Source of the DNA: Alphaproteobacteria bacterium
Lineage (GTDB): Bacteria > Pseudomonadota > Alphaproteobacteria > Rhizobiales > Rhizobiaceae
Assembly: GCA_024280375.1 (NCBI GenBank)
Contig: JAJRQF010000040.1
Coordinates: forward strand, 38,749 to 102,748
Direction: 5' to 3'
DNA length: 64,000 bases
Made by a program: the position numbers and the translations under genes. Of the stretch, positions 10,511 to 18,592 are shown in pieces (position 1 is the first letter of the stretch; each line of letters starts with the position of its first letter). Below the pieces are notes generated by a model. That model worked only from the letters and a program-made list of their open reading frames with translations. It had not been told where the DNA came from and searched no databases.

Positions 10511-11298
10511 GTTCTTTAAACTGGCTGGTTGGCGAGCCATTTTTTCTCAATGTTGATGGTGTGAGGCTCGAGGCCCAGTGCTGGGGGCCATCGCCTGCGG
10601 AGGCCGCAACAATTGTGCTGTTGCATGAGGGGCTTGGATGCGTTGAGCTTTGGCGTGATTTTCCAGAACAATTGGCCACGCTCACCGGAATGGGCGTTTT
10701 TGCCTATTCACGGCAGGGCTATGGCCGCTCTGACCCATGCGATCTGCCAAGGCCAATTGATTATATGAGCCGCGAGGCCGTGGATCTATTGCCAAAGGTC
10801 TTGGGTGCGATTGGTTTTAGGCGCGGCACATTGCTTGGCCATAGTGACGGGGCCTCGATTGCCGCTATTTATGCCGGCAGGATGCCGGATGCGCGGATTG
10901 AAAACCTCATTTTAATGGCACCACATTTCTTTACCGAGCCGGTTGGACTTGCTTCAATTTGGGCCGCCAGAAAAGCCTATGAAACGGGAAATCTGCGCCT
11001 GAAACTGGCGCGTTATCACCAGGATGCGGACAATGCATTTTTTGGCTGGAATGGCGCCTGGCTTGATCCTGAATTTGAGCGCTGGAACATCGAAAACGTG
11101 CTGGCGGGCATTACAATTCCGGTTTTGGCAATTCAAGGGGCAGATGATCAATATGGCAGCATGGCGCAGATTGATGTGATTGAAAAAAAGACATCCGGGC
11201 CGTTTGCGCGGCAGATTTTGCCCGACTGCCAGCACTCGCCGCATATTGATCAACGGGAGAAAGTGCTGGCGTTGGTTGATGGGTTGTTGACCGATTAA
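10507..11298 (+). CDS. Alpha/beta-fold hydrolase
   Basis: A 263-residue soluble hydrolase. The oxyanion-hole region is LLHEGLGCVELW, the nucleophile elbow is GHSDGAS (Ser in LLGHSDGASIAAIYAG), a likely acid is in GADDQYG, and the catalytic His is in DCQHSPHIDQ. The nearest relatives by motif are HGxGG-less serine hydrolases and haloperoxidase-type esterases. The substrate is unknown. It overlaps the HlyU-family gene by four bases and converges on the sterol-desaturase-family gene, whose stop overlaps its own. Confidence 0.85.
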   Translation: MSSLNWLVGEPFFLNVDGVRLEAQCWGPSPAEAATIVLLHEGLGCVELWRDFPEQLATLTGMGVFAYSRQGYGRSDPCDLPRPIDYMSREAVDLLPKVLGAIGFRRGTLLGHSDGASIAAIYAGRMPDARIENLILMAPHFFTEPVGLASIWAARKAYETGNLRLKLARYHQDADNAFFGWNGAWLDPEFERWNIENVLAGITIPVLAIQGADDQYGSMAQIDVIEKKTSGPFARQILPDCQHSPHIDQREKVLALVDGLLTD

Positions 11299-12197
11299 CC
11301 GCGAGAAAATGGCAGCTTCAGCACATCGAAAAATCGTTCGTAGGGCGGCAGACCGGTTGCTGGATCTACTCCAAGTTCTTTTGGCGGAGTGCCGGGGCGA
11401 TAGACAAATGAGCCAAATGCCTGATCAAAAATTGAAAGCGTTGCGCCGTAATTCTTGGCCTCATCAACATTGGCACTGTGGTGATAGCGGTGCAATTCCG
11501 GCCCGACAAACAGATAATTGGCCCATCCCATTCTGATATCGACATTGAAATGGCTGATCAGCCCATGCATGCCGTTTATCAGCAGGAATACTGTAACCAC
11601 ATTTTGCGAATAGCCCATAAACCATACGGGCAAAATGATGGCGAGTGCCTGAATAACGATACCGTTGAGCGGATGAAATACCGCGTGCATGATAAGATAT
11701 AGCCGTGGGGGCAGATGGTGTGCCGCATGAGTTTTCCATAACAGATTACCCAATGCACCTTTCGTTTCGTGCATGGCACGATGCAGTGAATAATTGATGG
11801 ATTCAAAAATCAGCAGACACATGGGCAGTTGAATATAGGCCGGCCAGTTTGATGCTGGGCCTGTGTTTATTCCGGATAATGTTATGGTGAAAAGCGCAAG
11901 AAAGGCTGAAAGGCCCGATATGAACAGGGTGTTTATTGCAACGAATTTGAAGTCTGCAATGAATGAGGCGAGGCTCATCGCCCATCTTTCTTCATAGGGG
12001 AACTTCCATTCGATTAACAGATAACTTGCTGCTAAAAACCCAATGCTTGCACCCCAGATTGTTTTTGCATCATAGGCTCCATCGCTGATTAAGAAAATTG
12101 CATTCAGCACAATGGCCCAACTGAGCGGATAAAGTCCCCATCGGATAATTGCGCGCATTCTGGCTTTTGTAGGGGTATTTGTGAGGGTTGTTTGCAT
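11295..12197 (-). CDS. Sterol desaturase / fatty acid hydroxylase family membrane di-iron enzyme
   Basis: A 300-residue integral membrane protein with the three histidine boxes of the family: HRAMHE, HAAHHLPPRLYLIMH and HRYHHSANVDEAKNYG. These bind two irons for O2-dependent hydroxylation or desaturation of a lipid. At least four hydrophobic helices precede and separate the boxes. The ATG at 12197 follows GGGAGCC. It is divergent from a TetR-type regulator across 113 bp that hold two TGGAC palindromes. I infer that the regulator controls this gene; the lipid substrate is not known. Confidence 0.9.
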   Translation of the reverse strand: MQTTLTNTPTKARMRAIIRWGLYPLSWAIVLNAIFLISDGAYDAKTIWGASIGFLAASYLLIEWKFPYEERWAMSLASFIADFKFVAINTLFISGLSAFLALFTITLSGINTGPASNWPAYIQLPMCLLIFESINYSLHRAMHETKGALGNLLWKTHAAHHLPPRLYLIMHAVFHPLNGIVIQALAIILPVWFMGYSQNVVTVFLLINGMHGLISHFNVDIRMGWANYLFVGPELHRYHHSANVDEAKNYGATLSIFDQAFGSFVYRPGTPPKELGVDPATGLPPYERFFDVLKLPFSRG

Positions 12198-12223
12198 TTG
12201 ACATGGCTCCCGTATCTATTTAA

Positions 12224-12296
12224 TGGACATGTGTCTATTAACGTGCATTTACCTCGATAGAAGCGCCATTGCAGGCATTGGCGTCCATTTATGGAC
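12224..12296. promoter_or_regulatory. Two palindromes, probable TetR operators
   Basis: An imperfect palindrome TGGACATGTGTCTA lies at 12224-12237, and a perfect one, GTCCAT-TT-ATGGAC, at 12283-12296. Both share the TGGAC/GTCCA half-site. They lie in the 113 bp between the divergent sterol-desaturase-family gene and the TetR gene, the normal position for autoregulatory TetR operators. Confidence 0.6.
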
Positions 12297-12310
12297 AGAA
12301 ACAAAGAAAC

Positions 12311-12865
12311 ATGACCGATAAGCCAAAAACTGATCGTCGGATTGAGCGCACCAGAACCGCGCTGCGAAATGCTTTGCTTGCACTTGTGCGGCGTGAGGAA
12401 TGGGCTGAAATTAATGTGCGGGAGATTTGTCGGGAAGCGAATATTGCACGCTCTTCATTTTATCTGCACTACGACAATAAAACCGATTTGCTGGACAGTG
12501 TTTTTGCCAGCGGCATGCGGGATGCAAGGGCCTATGTGAAGGCTAATACGGGCGAAAAAGGGCGATATGCTTCTATATCCTGGTTGGTTGAGCATGTTTT
12601 ATCCAACCGTGATTTTTACCGAAAAGGTCCACTTTCAAATGATGAGATTTATCTGCGGTTTCAACGATCCTTTGCCGAGTTACTGAAAGGTGAGCTGGGC
12701 ATTCGGCAAGATATTATTTCAAGAGATGCCTTGTCCTTTGCTGTCGGTGGCGTTTTTGCGGTGCTGAAAGGCTGGGATGTCGATAATAAGGAATTGTCTG
12801 TATCGGTATTGTCAGATCGGATAAATGACTTTGCCGATCTGGTTTTGGCGGGTGAATTGGTTTGA
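12311..12865 (+). CDS. TetR-family transcriptional regulator
   Basis: A 184-residue protein. The N-terminal TetR helix-turn-helix is clear (ALLALVRREEWAEINVREIC followed by REANIARSSFYLHYDNKTDL). The C-terminal half resembles the TetR_C group with RFQRSFAELL. The ATG at 12311 is chosen because it puts the HTH about 20 residues from the start; the frame opens at 12269 but that part lies inside the palindromic operator region. It is probably a repressor of the divergent di-iron membrane enzyme. The next gene downstream encodes a CcdA-like protein on the same strand. Confidence 0.88.
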   Translation: MTDKPKTDRRIERTRTALRNALLALVRREEWAEINVREICREANIARSSFYLHYDNKTDLLDSVFASGMRDARAYVKANTGEKGRYASISWLVEHVLSNRDFYRKGPLSNDEIYLRFQRSFAELLKGELGIRQDIISRDALSFAVGGVFAVLKGWDVDNKELSVSVLSDRINDFADLVLAGELV

Positions 12866-12911
12866 CCTTCCTGCGACTGGATAGCTCAGTGTTTGGGCTG
12901 GGAGCTTGAAT

Positions 12912-13583
12912 TTGGAAATATCCTTTATACAGCTGATTTTATTGCCCATAGGTCTTGGTCTGCTGGGATTTATTGAGCCTTGCACAATTGGCGGGCATTT
13001 GCTGTTTTTAGAAACTCAATCGCGGCGAACAACCCGCGAAAAAATCAGTGCTGTTGGGGTGTTCATTCTTGTGCGGGCTTTTGTTGCGGGGCTTGCCGGT
13101 GCTGCCATTGCATTTCTGGGGCAAAAGCTCATCAGCGCACAAACCGGCATATGGCTGATATTCGGCTCTATTTATCTGGCAATCGGTGTGGCTTTCCTGT
13201 TGGGACGGGCAGGGCTGATTAAGCAAAAAATCTCGCTTGCGCCCGAGGCCTGGAAACGGGCGCAAAGCCCTTGGGTGCTGGGCCTGGCCTTTGGGTTGAA
13301 CATTCCCGCATGTGCGGCACCGATCTTGTTTGGCTTGCTGGGACTTGCTGCAACCAGCGGAACTATCGTCACCGGGTTTATCATGATGTTCCTGTTTGGC
13401 TTGTTTTTATCGCTGCCGCTCGGTTTGTTTGCAGCAATACCGAGGCTTGCCTCGTGGCTTGAGCGGTTGGCCGGCCGTATGAAGCAAATGCGTTTGCTGA
13501 TTGGGCTTGTATTTGTGGTGCTGGGTCTGTGGTCAATCTGGTTCGGGCTTTATGTTAATCCGGCAGACTGGGCAGGCAAGTGA
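12912..13583 (+). CDS. CcdA/DsbD-like transmembrane thiol transporter
   Basis: About 223 residues with six hydrophobic helices in two halves. Each half carries one cysteine next to proline: FIEPCTIGG in the first and NIPACAAPI in the second. This is the arrangement of CcdA/ScsB-type proteins that pass electrons from cytoplasmic thioredoxin to the outside. The frame opens at a TTG at 12906, but the TTG at 12912 lies seven bases after GGAG and is the better start. The related SoxV (50670-51413) has the canonical version. The partner protein here is unknown. Confidence 0.75.
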   Translation: MEISFIQLILLPIGLGLLGFIEPCTIGGHLLFLETQSRRTTREKISAVGVFILVRAFVAGLAGAAIAFLGQKLISAQTGIWLIFGSIYLAIGVAFLLGRAGLIKQKISLAPEAWKRAQSPWVLGLAFGLNIPACAAPILFGLLGLAATSGTIVTGFIMMFLFGLFLSLPLGLFAAIPRLASWLERLAGRMKQMRLLIGLVFVVLGLWSIWFGLYVNPADWAGK

Positions 13584-13599
13584 AGGATGGCCTGAGACT

Positions 13600-14301
13600 T
13601 TACACACCCAGATAACGTTGCAGGGCATCGCGGTCTTTGCGCAGCTCGTCTGAAGTTCCTTTCCAGACAATCTTGCCACGTTCGATAATGAAATTTCGAT
13701 CAGCGATTTTGAGCAGGTCCTTGAGGTTTTTATCTACCACAAGGATGGACATATTTTCCTCGCGAATCTGGTTGAGTGCAGCCCAGATTTTTTGCCGAAT
13801 TAGCGGGGCAAGCCCTTCGGTTGCCTCGTCCAGTATTAAGAGTTTCGGATTGGTCATCAGCGCGCGGCCAATGGCCAGCATTTGCTGCTCGCCACCGGAA
13901 AGCAGATTGCCCATCGAGCCTTTGCGGGTTTCAAGTTCCGGGAACAATTCAAAAATCCGCTCAATGGTCCAGGGATTTCCCACATTCAAGTGATTTGAGG
14001 CGGTGGCAATCAGATTTTCCATCATCGAGAGATTGGGGAATATCTGCCGCCCTTCCGGCACCAGTCCAAGGCCGAGATTGGCGGTTTTGAAAGAGGGTTG
14101 GCCGACAAGTTCCACATCATCGAACTTCACCGACCCGCCGGATGCTTTAACAATGCCCATAATGGAATTGATGGTTGTGGTTTTGCCCATGCCGTTGCGG
14201 CCCAAAAGGGTCGCCACTTCGCCGCTGCCGATTTCCAAATCAACGCCGAATAGTGCCTGTGACGAGCCGTAATGGGTGGTGAGATTGGAGATTTTCAGCA
14301 T
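13600..14301 (-). CDS. livF: Branched-chain amino acid-type ABC transporter, ATPase LivF
   Basis: A 233-residue ATPase: Walker A GRNGMGKTTT, signature LSGGEQQMLAIGRAL, Walker B LLILDEATEGL. After Walker B it has VVDKNLKDLLKIADR where most LivF proteins have an EQN motif, a variant seen in a subset of alphaproteobacterial LivF. It is the last gene of livKHMGF, transcribed leftwards and three bases after livG. It forms the cytoplasmic heterodimer with LivG. The substrate may be a branched or aromatic acid, not necessarily leucine. Confidence 0.92.
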   Translation of the reverse strand: MLKISNLTTHYGSSQALFGVDLEIGSGEVATLLGRNGMGKTTTINSIMGIVKASGGSVKFDDVELVGQPSFKTANLGLGLVPEGRQIFPNLSMMENLIATASNHLNVGNPWTIERIFELFPELETRKGSMGNLLSGGEQQMLAIGRALMTNPKLLILDEATEGLAPLIRQKIWAALNQIREENMSILVVDKNLKDLLKIADRNFIIERGKIVWKGTSDELRKDRDALQRYLGV

Positions 14302-14304
14302 CGG

Positions 14305-15048
14305 CTATTCCTCTCCCAGATAGGCGTGGCGCACATCATCATTGGCGCGGATTTCGTCTGGCTTGCCGGTGGCGATAATCTTGCCATAGACCAGCACTGA
14401 AATCCGGTCGGCAAGGGCAAAAACCGCGTCCATATCATGCTCGATCAGGAGAATAGTTTTTTGCCCCTTCAGGGTTTTCAAGAAATTGATCATGGTGGTG
14501 GATTCTTCCGGCCCAAGGCCTGCCATCGGTTCATCCAGCAACATCATCTCAGCACTTGAGGCAAGCGCAATTGCCAGTTCCAACTGCCGGTGTTCGCCGT
14601 GGGAAAGGGCGCTGGCGGGCTCATCGGCACGGTTTTCCAATCCAACCTGTTGCAAGGTTTTCAGAGCGTTTTCGCGCAGGTGAGTGACCTTGCGAGCGGG
14701 CTTGAAAAGCTTGAACGAATGGCCGTCATGGGCCTGAACCGCAAGCGCCACATTGTCGAGCACCGACATCGACATGATCAGCGAGGTTATCTGGAAAGAA
14801 CGGGTGATGCCGAGTTTGGCGCGCGTATGGGCAGGCCTGTTGGTGATGTTGCGACCTTTGAAGATTATGCTGCCTGAATCCGGGCGCACGGCACCGGAAA
14901 GTTGCGAAATCAGTGTGGTTTTGCCAGCCCCATTGGGGCCGATAATGGCGTGAAGTTCGCCTTTGATAACCTCAATATTTACGTCATCTGTGGCTTTTAC
15001 ACCGCCAAATTGCTTTTTTAATCCAGATACTTGCAGGAGAGTGCTCAT
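14305..15048 (-). CDS. livG: Branched-chain amino acid-type ABC transporter, ATPase LivG
   Basis: A 247-residue ATPase with Walker A GPNGAGKTTL, signature LSHGEHRQLELAIALAS and Walker B MLLDEPMAGLGPEE. The H in the signature and the extended C-terminus (HAYLGEE) are typical for LivG. Its start overlaps the livM stop by four bases (ATGA), so translation is coupled. It pairs with LivF below the LivH/LivM membrane channel. Confidence 0.93.
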   Translation of the reverse strand: MSTLLQVSGLKKQFGGVKATDDVNIEVIKGELHAIIGPNGAGKTTLISQLSGAVRPDSGSIIFKGRNITNRPAHTRAKLGITRSFQITSLIMSMSVLDNVALAVQAHDGHSFKLFKPARKVTHLRENALKTLQQVGLENRADEPASALSHGEHRQLELAIALASSAEMMLLDEPMAGLGPEESTTMINFLKTLKGQKTILLIEHDMDAVFALADRISVLVYGKIIATGKPDEIRANDDVRHAYLGEE

Positions 15049-16010
15049 TTAAGTTCACCGCTCTTGCTTTTGAACAGGCCCATCAGCCCGCCACGAATGA
15101 ACAACACAACGAGTATGAGCAACAGGCCGAATGGCAGATGCCAGTAAATGGTGAAGGATGAGAGGATTTCTTCCAGCAAAATAAATAAAGATGAGCCAAG
15201 GATCGGACCAAGGGCGGTGGATGCGCCGCCTAAAATCACCATGAACATCAGCTCGCCAGATCTTGTCCAGTGCATCATATCAGGTGAAATAAAGGTGGTG
15301 AAATTACCCAGCAGAAAACCCGCATAGCCACACATGGCACCGGAAATTACATAGGCCAGCAATTGATAATAATAGGTGTTGTAGCCAAGGGTTGCCATGC
15401 GTTCGGCATTGCCTTTGGTTCCCTGCAGCACCATGCCAAAACGTGAATTGACAATGCGGTTGACCAACAGCATGGCGATAAGCAGCGAGACATAACTGAG
15501 GCCGTAAAGCTGCATGGGACTATCGAGATTGATCAATGGCAATTCTGAACGCACATCAATGGTCAACCCGTCATCGCCGCCATAGACATCGAGCGACAGA
15601 AAGAAGTAATAGGCCATTTGCCCGAAGGCCATGGTGATCATAATAAAATAAACACCCTTGGTGCGCAGGCTGATTGCGCCGGTGAAAAGCGCAAACAGGG
15701 CGGAAAACCCGACGGCAAGCGCGATATGGAACAACCCATTATAGCTGGCCACCATTTCAAATTCGCCATAGGTGGCGTGATAGGCCGGAATGCCAACCGC
15801 ATAGGCGCCAAGCCCGATAAAAGCCGCATGGCCAAAGGAAACCATACCGCCAAAGCCGAGGATAAGATTGAGGCTGACAGCGCCAATGCCCAATATGACC
15901 AGCCTTGTCGCAAGGTCCATATAAAATGCCTGACCGCTGAGCAGTAGAACCGGTGGCACGATGGCCAAAATGAGCATGCCCGCAATGGTGATTTTGCCAA
16001 TGATGTTCAT
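15045..16010 (-). CDS. livM: ABC transporter permease LivM
   Basis: A 321-residue permease with about ten hydrophobic segments. It contains LNLILGFGGMVSFGHAAFIGLGAY, the conserved LivM segment, and GGASTALGPILGSSLF near the end. Its ATG follows directly on the livH stop codon. It forms the membrane channel with LivH. Confidence 0.93.
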   Translation of the reverse strand: MNIIGKITIAGMLILAIVPPVLLLSGQAFYMDLATRLVILGIGAVSLNLILGFGGMVSFGHAAFIGLGAYAVGIPAYHATYGEFEMVASYNGLFHIALAVGFSALFALFTGAISLRTKGVYFIMITMAFGQMAYYFFLSLDVYGGDDGLTIDVRSELPLINLDSPMQLYGLSYVSLLIAMLLVNRIVNSRFGMVLQGTKGNAERMATLGYNTYYYQLLAYVISGAMCGYAGFLLGNFTTFISPDMMHWTRSGELMFMVILGGASTALGPILGSSLFILLEEILSSFTIYWHLPFGLLLILVVLFIRGGLMGLFKSKSGELK

Positions 16011-16934
16011 CTAGCGCACCTTGGGCGGGAACAGCCCTTGCGGGCGCACTGCAAGAATAACGGCCATCAGAATATAGATCATCATGGCGGAGACGGCGGG
16101 GGCGGCGGTTTCGGCTGCGTTTTCGCTCATCACCAGCTCAAACAACGAGTCGAGAAATGCGCGGCCCAGCGTGTCGATCAGGCCGATTATAATGGCTGCA
16201 ATAAATGCGCCTTTCATCGAACCGATGCCGCCAACAATGATAACCACAAAGGCGGTAATAATAATCTGCCCGCCCATGCCGATGGAGGCTTCAGTGATGG
16301 GGGAGATTAGCATGCCGGCAAGGCCCGCCATCATGGAACCAAGCGCAAACACCAGCGCAAACAGTGTTTTGATGTCGATGCCAAGGGCAGAAACCATGGT
16401 GCGGTTGGAGGCGCCTGCACGAATAAGCATGCCAAGCCTGGTATAATTGACCAGCCACACAAGGCCGCCGGCAACGCCAAGCCCGGTTGCTATGATCAAC
16501 AGGCGAAAGGTCGGGATTACCGCGCCTTCAAAGATTTCCACCTGACCGTCCAACCAAAGTGGCAGCGGCACAGATATACCTTCCGGGCCCCAAATCAGAT
16601 GGGCAGAGGTATCGAGCACCAGTATCAGCCCGAATGTGCCAAGCACATGGTCAAGATGATCTTTTTCGTAGAGTTTTCGCGCCACAAACCGTTCAATTGC
16701 ATAGCCAACAAGCCCGGTGAGCGGCAGGGCGACAAGTACGGCCAGCAGAAAATTGCCCAAATAAAAGGTGAGGGATGCGCAAATAAAAGCGCCGATCATA
16801 TAGATCGACCCATGGGCAAGATTGACGAAATCCAGAATGCCGAAAACCAGCGTCAGGCCCGATGCCACCAAGAACAGCAATAGACCAAGCTGAACGCCGT
16901 TGATCACCTGAACAAACAGAAGCGTGTAATCCAA
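16011..16934 (-). CDS. livH: ABC transporter permease LivH
   Basis: A 307-residue permease with the LivH hallmark segments NGVQLGLLLFLVASGLTLVFG, FVNLAHGSIYMIGA and VGGIGSMKGAFIAAIIIGL. The start is a TTG (16932-16934) preceded by GGAT; no ATG lies nearby in frame. It follows the binding-protein gene after a strong hairpin (16964-17003), so it is probably expressed less than livK. Confidence 0.93.
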   Translation of the reverse strand: MDYTLLFVQVINGVQLGLLLFLVASGLTLVFGILDFVNLAHGSIYMIGAFICASLTFYLGNFLLAVLVALPLTGLVGYAIERFVARKLYEKDHLDHVLGTFGLILVLDTSAHLIWGPEGISVPLPLWLDGQVEIFEGAVIPTFRLLIIATGLGVAGGLVWLVNYTRLGMLIRAGASNRTMVSALGIDIKTLFALVFALGSMMAGLAGMLISPITEASIGMGGQIIITAFVVIIVGGIGSMKGAFIAAIIIGLIDTLGRAFLDSLFELVMSENAAETAAPAVSAMMIYILMAVILAVRPQGLFPPKVR

Positions 16935-16963
16935 TGAAGATTATCCGTGAGTGAGTTTAAAAA

Positions 16964-17003
16964 AATGGCCGGGCTTCAGGAACGCCCTTTAAGCCCGGCC
17001 ATT
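16964..17003 (-). terminator. Strong hairpin between livK and livH
   Basis: A 13-bp perfect stem, AATGGCCGGGCTT with AAGCCCGGCCATT, and a 14-nt loop. Read on the minus strand it is followed by a run of seven T. It sits 21 bp after the livK stop and before livH. It should stop part of the transcripts and so raise the ratio of binding protein to permease, as is common in ABC operons. Confidence 0.85.
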
Positions 17004-17024
17004 GATGGTTAAGCGATTATATGC

Positions 17025-18203
17025 CTATTGCATTGCGCAATCTTTGGCATATGGGTCCTGGTGGCCCTCATAGACGGTTTTAACAACTTTGGTTGTCCAA
17101 GCGCCATCGGCTCCGGCAACTACCTCACGCAGATAGAAATTCTGAATGGGCATATGGTTGTTGCCATAGGTGTATTTGCCGCGAACTGATGGGTAGCTGG
17201 CAGACTTCATTGCAGCCCGCATACCATCCATATTTTTCAGATCGCCTTTCACCGCTTCTACTGCTGACTTGATCAGGAAGATCGAGTCGTAAGCTTGTGC
17301 CGCATAGAAAGAAGGATATGAGCCATACTCTTTGCGGAAGTCAGCGACAAAGCGTTTGTTTTGCTCGTTGTCTAAAGTTGGGTCCCATTGTTGAGTAAAT
17401 TGAGAACCCAGCACGTCGTTAAATTTAGCTGCCTGAAATTTTGGCAGCGACAGCGCATCAACCGTGAATGTGGTGTAGAGCGGCAATGATGATTTCAAAC
17501 CAGCCTGTTGATATTGCTTCATGAATGCGCCACCGGCTTTGCCCGGATAAAACACAAACAGACCTTCTGCACCGGATGCCTTGGCTTTTGCCAATTCGGC
17601 GGAAAAATCGAGTTGAGTTGGCCATTTGGTCATGTCGGTGCCAACAATTTCGCCCTTAAAGGTGCGCTTTACACCGGCAACCATATTTTTACCGGCCGCA
17701 TAATTTGGTGCGATCACATAGAGTGATTTAACGCCCTTCTGGTTCAACACTTCACCCATAGCCATCGGGGTCTGGTCGTTCTGCCAGGAGGATGAGAAGA
17801 AGTTCTCGTGGCACAATTTGCCAGCAACCGGGCTTGGGCCGGCATTGGCGGAAATCAGGAATTTACCAGCATCCAGCACAGACTTGCGTGATGCAAGCAG
17901 CACATGGCTCCAGATATAGCCGGCAACGAAATCAACATCGTCCTGTTTTACCAGCTTGTCGGTGGCCTGTTTGCCGGTTTCAGGTTTGAAGCCATCATCT
18001 GCAAAAATAAGGTTGATATCGAGGGCACCCATTTTGCCGCCCATATGTTTGACCGCGAGGTTTACTGCATTTTGCTGGTCTTTACCGATAACGGCGGCAC
18101 CGGTTGTTAGTGTGGTGACAAAGCCAATTTTAACTTCAGCTGCCTGAAGTGCGGTGCTTGCAAGCAGCGTTGCTGCAATTGTTGCGGTGATGAGTTTTTT
18201 CAT
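17025..18203 (-). CDS. Periplasmic substrate-binding protein of the Liv-type ABC transporter
   Basis: A 392-residue protein with a clear Sec signal peptide (MKKLITATIAATLLASTALQAAE), then the type I periplasmic binding fold starting VKIGFVTTLTTGAAVIGKDQ. The ATG at 18203 is preceded by GGGAGGATAAAAAC; the 46 extra codons of the longer frame have no role. The C-terminus EGHQDPYAKDCAMQ is typical of a LivK-like subgroup that often binds aromatic or carboxylic compounds. It is the first gene of the five-gene operon. Confidence 0.92.
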   Translation of the reverse strand: MKKLITATIAATLLASTALQAAEVKIGFVTTLTTGAAVIGKDQQNAVNLAVKHMGGKMGALDINLIFADDGFKPETGKQATDKLVKQDDVDFVAGYIWSHVLLASRKSVLDAGKFLISANAGPSPVAGKLCHENFFSSSWQNDQTPMAMGEVLNQKGVKSLYVIAPNYAAGKNMVAGVKRTFKGEIVGTDMTKWPTQLDFSAELAKAKASGAEGLFVFYPGKAGGAFMKQYQQAGLKSSLPLYTTFTVDALSLPKFQAAKFNDVLGSQFTQQWDPTLDNEQNKRFVADFRKEYGSYPSFYAAQAYDSIFLIKSAVEAVKGDLKNMDGMRAAMKSASYPSVRGKYTYGNNHMPIQNFYLREVVAGADGAWTTKVVKTVYEGHQDPYAKDCAMQ

Positions 18204-18592
18204 GTTTTTATCCTCCCAATGGACATTATTATTTCTGAATTGAATATTGCTCAATTGCGCGAAGCCTGCAACAGCTTGCCTCTCTATTGCAATAGTAAAC
18301 CAGTTGTTGTGATTAACAGGTGAGTGATCAAAGCGCCGCAAATTGCTTTCGCGAGCTTGTAAATGCGCGGTATCTCTGCCTCCCGATCAACTGAACCATT
18401 TATGTTTGCATGAATTATAATGCAATGTATTTTAAGTTTAAAGTAATTACCATTTCATCGCAAGTTGTTTGTTCTTGCTTGTCGCCTCTACGACGAAATT
18501 ACCCCACGCAATTGTTACCCAAATCGACCGCCATTTGGGCTATGTGTATGCAATAAGGCACTTAAAGCGGGTAGCAAAACAGGGTTTGAACG
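18204..18592. other. Divergent intergenic region livK / DUF255 gene
   Basis: About 390 bp, AT-rich near 18400-18470, with promoters expected for both flanking genes. I see a loose TGCA inverted repeat near 18409-18434 but no convincing RNA or further gene. Confidence 0.4.
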
